Of a DNA stretch of 64,000 nucleotides, positions 38,101 through 44,100 are shown piece after piece. Within the stretch, counting starts at the first letter, position 1. Every line of letters begins with the position of its first letter. The DNA is taken from assembly GCA_963971225.1 (NCBI GenBank), contig OZ020269.1, positions 22,602,190 to 22,666,189 of the forward strand. Reading direction: 5' to 3'. Below the pieces are notes generated by a model, which saw only the letters and a program-made list of their open reading frames with translations, made no database searches and was not told the DNA's origin. The position numbers were made by a program, and so were the translations under genes. The stretch is from Melieria omissa (taxonomy: Eukaryota; Arthropoda; Insecta; Diptera; Ulidiidae).

Positions 38101-41100
38101 CTGCGAGTGCAAATGCAATTTCACTGCAACTGTCGACAGTCACAGAGGCACACCCACACACGCGCATACAGACACATGAATGAAAACACAACTAAGGGTT
38201 CCTCCCATTTTGCGTACCGCGTGTCGTATGAGTGACATGTTGAAGAGCTTCTTAATGCTACCTGTATAGTTGTTGTTGCTTTGTATTGGGGGGCGTCATG
38301 TGACCATATTGTGTTGGATTTCAAATATTTTGTGGCATGTTTTGTTGTTGCTCTCATATGCATAATGCGCTGGAACATGTGCTGTGCAGCTTTTGTGTGC
38401 CAGTCAAGTGGCAAATTTGTTTAACTCAATTACTCGACATTGTTGTTGTTGAGAAAAATTGCATATATACATACAACACTTGACTATGCTGCCGAATTTG
38501 CATTGAACGAGCTTTTTTCGAAAACACTTTTGCGCACGAACAAGCAACGCATACATACACAGAAACATACAAAGAGTGCAGTGACACTGGGGCCATGTCC
38601 TTTGGCCAATTTTTCCTCTTTATGCTTGCTTGAAAGACACTAAACTTGCATCGTTATCGCTGTAATAGCATTGTGCACTCTTTCTTTGGCATTTCAGTGC
38701 ATGTGTGTGTGTGTGTGTGTATTTATGCTAATTACGTCTGTGCTCTGTTGCGCTGTAGACGCATTGTGTCAAACTTTCTGGTGAAATCAGTTGGAAAAGT
38801 GAATTTACAAATATTATTTTTTTCAGCAGCTTAACACTGGCAACAGGCACTACACACACATATGCATTGAAATTGAAGCACACACACATATGTGAATTTC
38901 ACAGCGTTGTGTGGTGCGAGTTCAAGTAGTTTGCTTAGACGAAAATCCAGCACTGAACGCCAAAGTCGATATTATTCTTTTTAGACTGACAGATTTGGTT
39001 GCTTTCAATGTCCACAAACCCAAAAACCACTTAAATGCAACTCGAGTTTGAGAACTGCAGTCAATCAATGACAACAGAGTTGTGAGGTCTGAATTCTTAC
39101 TTCAACTACTCGAACCAAAAGTGCTGCAACTTCTGGAGAAAAGAAAGTGCAAACATACTTTGTGAAGATTGTCTCTAATGCTTTGATAAATTGGTTCTTT
39201 CCGGTTTCATTGGTGACTCAGAGCAACAGCCACAAGTCGTCAAAGTGGTACAAAGTGAACGTGAAGTGAAAAAGTTAACGTACCAACTAGAAAAACTGTC
39301 CAACTGAGCAAATTTCATTCAACAAATTTTAATGGATTCTTTTTGAGGTAGAACACCCTTTTCTATTAACTAATTCTTTTTCAAGTTACTCTGTGTTTGG
39401 TGATTTTAAAATCTTTTATTTTATTTCTTTCATTCCTTTCTTTCTTAGCAAAAAAAATTTCTTAGACAATGCAAAGTCCTGGAATTATTCAAATGTTGTT
39501 ATCTGCGTTTACTCACCCGAAGTGGGATCTGGCAATTCGCCGGTGATTTCGATGTGTAACTCGAGAAAGCGCTGCAGCGTCACGTTGGTGGGAAAGGCCT
39601 GGACGCCATTGTACGGTATGCGATGCTCGGCGCGACATTCTGGACACTTGACCTGCAAAATACGCACATCAGACGACCATTAGACACAATGAACTTTCTA
39701 CTTTTCTCTAATTTGTATAATTTTACAATATATTTTATATTTTAATAATTTTTTCGTTATTGTTTTAACCAGGAATTCTGTTCGCACCTGTAAAAGCCAT
39801 TAAGCGTAATTGCTCGCTTAATGGTATCTTAAATGCGTTTCCATGTAATATTTTTTTTGGATTTCTCTTCTTCTCAAATTATGCTGAAAATTACTGGCAG
39901 ACTATGAAAAATGTAATTCTCATCATTTTTTTTCACAATTTTTACATTGTATTTTGAGAAGACAAAAGAAGTGAAAAATTTGTGTTGCGAGTATTTTCCG
40001 ATTAGCACAAAAGCACATGGAAATTAGTGCGCATCCATTTTGGCAGTAGTTTACATTTAACAACAACAAAAAAAATACCAAAAAAATAAAAAAAAACCAT
40101 AGAACGCAAGCCGCAGTGAATCTGGTGAAGTGTTTTTGTTGCTGTTGGAAATTTGCCAATGTGAAAAATATGTGATTTTCACTCAAAACGTAAATGAGCA
40201 ACGCAACGAAATGAGCAAAAAGTACTAAAGTGCTGCCCGAGCAGAGGTGTGAAGAGCGCAGCGAGTTGATTTTACGTAAGCAAAAAGGCGAACGCGTGTG
40301 GTGCGGTTTTTGGGCGTTTTCAATTTTTCTAAATTTTTTTATTTTTATTTTGTTATATTTTTCAGGCCATTATTTTCACGTGGGCGTTGTTTGAGTAGCT
40401 TAGTGTTGTTGTTGTGTTTATTTTCAAAAAGAACTAATCTGCGTTTATTTTGGCAACGTTTTAAACTGAAATTTGTCGCTGATGACGTTGAAGCAATACG
40501 CAGTGCAAACATCTCGAAGGAATCTGCGAATATTTTGCAGTTTGCCTTTGGAAATTATTAGTTGTCGTCTGCAGGGTAATTTTTTGGGGTTACAGTGCCT
40601 CCAAATCTATATTTATTAGATAGATACAACATATAAGAAATGCAAAGAAAATGGCGTCAGAGAAATCTTGTCGGCTATTTCAAAACTGTACTTTAATGAC
40701 TTCGGGAGATGGCAAATGTTCTCCAAGATATTTTAAAGAAAAAACAGGTACCAGGGTCTATGGGTGATCGATCTGGCCTAAGCCACAAACATTTTGGGTG
40801 ACAAATATGATTTCAATTTGTATTGAGCTCAAAAGTTTTGTACGAAAGTCTATCAAAATAAAATTCTCTGTGCGCCACTGGTGCATCCCATATATATTTT
40901 TTTTAACTTTTCTCATATGCGCCAAATGAAATTTTAAGTGTATTATTTATTTGATTTTCAGATTTACTTGATTTTTATTTTGGCATATTTAATGCATTTC
41001 CGTAATAAATGTTTGCAAGACTTGAAAATTAAACGAAATGGATGCATTTTGATTTATGTTCAATTATGAAAGATTTACTGATTTTTATTTACTTATTTTT

Positions 41101-44100
41101 TTTTATTTATAATTTTTAGGTATTAGAAATTTTTTTTAAATAATGGTGGTAGAGTTACTTAATTTTTTTTAATTTTTAAACAATTTGTTTAAGTTATGAG
41201 AAATGAAAATTATGAAAATTATTTAACTTAATTTTAATTTTTTTTAAATTTTTTTTTTTAAATTATAAGAAAATTGTGCTAGATTTACTTCATTTTTGAT
41301 TTTATTTTATTTTTTCTTTTTTTAAATTGTTTTTTAATAGTGATAGGAAAATTGTGCAAGATTTGCTTAATTTTTATTTTCAATGTTTTAAGACAATTTT
41401 TTTTTAATAATAGGAAAACTGTGGAAGGTTTACTATTTTTTTGTTTTATGTTTTATATACTTTTTAAAGTTTTTTTTAATTATGAAATAAAAAGTGACAA
41501 ATTTACTTGATATTTGGCTTTGTTGTAGGAATTTTGTAGGAATTTTTTTTTAAATAATGTTGGGAAAATTGTGGAAGATTTAGGTTAGGTTAAGTTAGGT
41601 AGGGAAGGGTGTGTGAGGCAGGACCGCACTTCCACTCGGAGGCCAGAATGGCCCATTGTGAATCCCTTCTTATGGTGTTCTGGAACTAACCAATAGTCTC
41701 AATCAAGGGGAAACCAGTTCGACCTCTAAAGGAGAGCAGATTTGAGGTTTCGACTTTCGCCGCGCAAGCCAGGTCTGTTAGGAACCTTGACCCCAAGGTG
41801 CGAAGTCGGCGTTCCTGCAGAGCCGGGCAGTGGCCCAGGAAGTGTTGTATCGTTTCTACTTCTTCTTCATCTCCACAGCTACGGCAGACATCACCGGCCG
41901 AGAGGCGCCATTTGGTAAGCATAGATCCAATAGCGTAGTGTCCGGTGATGACTCCAACGAGCTGCCGAATGGAGGTACGACTCAGAGACAGTACGAATCA
42001 TGTTTTCGTCAGGGAAAGGGAGGGTCACAGTGTCCGGCAGGTGCCGCAATCGGTCCTGGTACGCCATGACGACTCAACTTCCTTTTTGGTCAATATGCAT
42101 GTATAGGGCAGATATCGGAGGAAACACAGAGGTATCCACTTCGGTGGCAGACAAGGCGACCCCTTTGTTTGCCATCTCGTCCGCTGCTTCGTTCCCTGCC
42201 ACTCCTGAGTGGCTCGGAACCCAACAGAGAGTGACCTGGTGGTGCCCAATGCCTTCAAGTGCGGTACGACACCTCTGCACTACCTTTGATTTCACAACAA
42301 CTGATTCCAGCGCTCTAAGCGCCGGCTGACTATCCACGAAAATTGTGACACGGATAAGTTCGGCTGCCTTCCAAATTGCATTGCCTTCCAAATCTGCTTG
42401 GAAAATACTGCAGAGGTCCGGCAGTCTGAATGACATGTGGGTCTGCAGTACATCGGAATAGAGACCAGCTCCAGTTCCTTCCTCCATTTTGGAACCATCG
42501 GTGAAAACGGTGATGAAAGGATCTCTCGTCGCACCTGTCAGCTCCCATTCCTCCCTTGTGGGATATGAGGCCAGTGCCCGCGTGTCAAAGTCCAGGTATG
42601 GGATCAGATAGTCCGTGTAGGAATCCAACTGATATCCAATGGATGGTGGAAGATTTACTTAATTTTGATTTTGTTTTTATATCTGAGGATTTTTTTATTT
42701 TTTCATTTTTTATTTTATTTTATTTTTATTTTTTTAGGATTCTTTGTTTTTTCAAATAATGATAAAAAAATTGTGAACGATTTATTTTATTTTTGATTTT
42801 ATTTTTATTTCTTAGGATTTTTTTAAAAATGATAAGAGAACTGTGGAAGGTTTCCTCAATTTTTGATTATAATTTATTTTTTTAATAAAATTTTCTTAAT
42901 TATTATGAGAAAATTATGAAAGCTTTACTTAGTTTTTGATTTAATTTCATTGTTTGAAGGAAGTTTTTTGTTGTTTAATGATGAGAAAACTATGAAAGGT
43001 TTGCTGAAATTGTAATTTAATTTAAATTTTTTTTAAGGACATCGTTTTTTTAAATAATGATGAGAAAATGGAAAAGCTTTGCATAATATTTTTTTTTTTT
43101 TAATTTTGGTTTGTTCGAATTTTTTTTAAATAATGATTAGGAAATTATGAAAGCTTTACTTAATGTATTATTTTATATCTTTTTTAATTTAAGGAATTGT
43201 TTTTTAAATAATGATGAATTTTTAGGAATTATGTTGAGTGAAATAAACAAACAAATATTATTTTGTTTTTACTCATATTAGAATTTTGTGTTTTTCGTTC
43301 AGCAATGTTTATTTTTGTTTATTTAATTTTTAATTTAATTTGATTTTTTTATTAAATTGTTTCAAAAAGGGTGAAATAATTGTTTTATTTGTATCAGTTT
43401 AGGAAATTTTTTTTTGTAAAGATATGAGAAGATGATGAAAGCTTTACTTAGTTTTTGTTTTTATTAAATTTTTAATTTTATTTTTTCTTTTTGAAATAAT
43501 GATGAGAAAATTATGAAAGCTTTGCATAATATTTCGTTTTAGTTTATTTTTGATTTTTATGATTTTTTAATGATAAGAAAAGTTTTGTAAATTTTTGATT
43601 TTATTTTATTTTTATTTTTAAGGAAATTCTTTTTAAATAATGATAAGAAATTTTGTGGAAGATTTACTGAATTTTATTGTTTTTAGTTTTTTAGGACATA
43701 ATACTTTAAATAATGATTAAAAAAATTACAAAACTTTTACATAATTTTTGATTTTATTTTATTTTTACTTTTTAGGAATTTTTTTTTAATAATAATGAGC
43801 AAAACAAGCTCTTGTTTTAATTTGTATTTTTTAGAATTTTTTTATAAATAATGACAAGTAAAACAACCACTTTTACACATTTTGTTTATATTAACTTTAG
43901 ATTTTTCTATTTTTCGCTCTCCAATGTTTATACTTTTTGTTTGTAAATTTCCTGCAAACTTTTGCACATTCAGCGCTTAGTTGAAACTCTTTAGTGCTCT
44001 AGATTTCAGCGTTTGCAATGCGCAAAACATTTTCCAAAATTCTAGCTTTGCTAATTAGACGCAAAATTTTGCAGCTAATAAAAGCTGCAATTGTTTACTC

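Larger units (their letters stand above)
41040..43870. repeat. Decayed ~80-bp tandem array, interrupted by a LINE
   Basis: Repeating theme AATGATGAGAAAATTATGAAAG then CTTTACTTAATTTTTGAT, a TTTTATTTTTATTTTTTAGG part and a poly(T) part. About 20-25 diverged units lie on the two sides of the LINE at 41583-42645. T-rich on the plus strand, non-coding, within thin intron 1. Confidence 0.8.
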
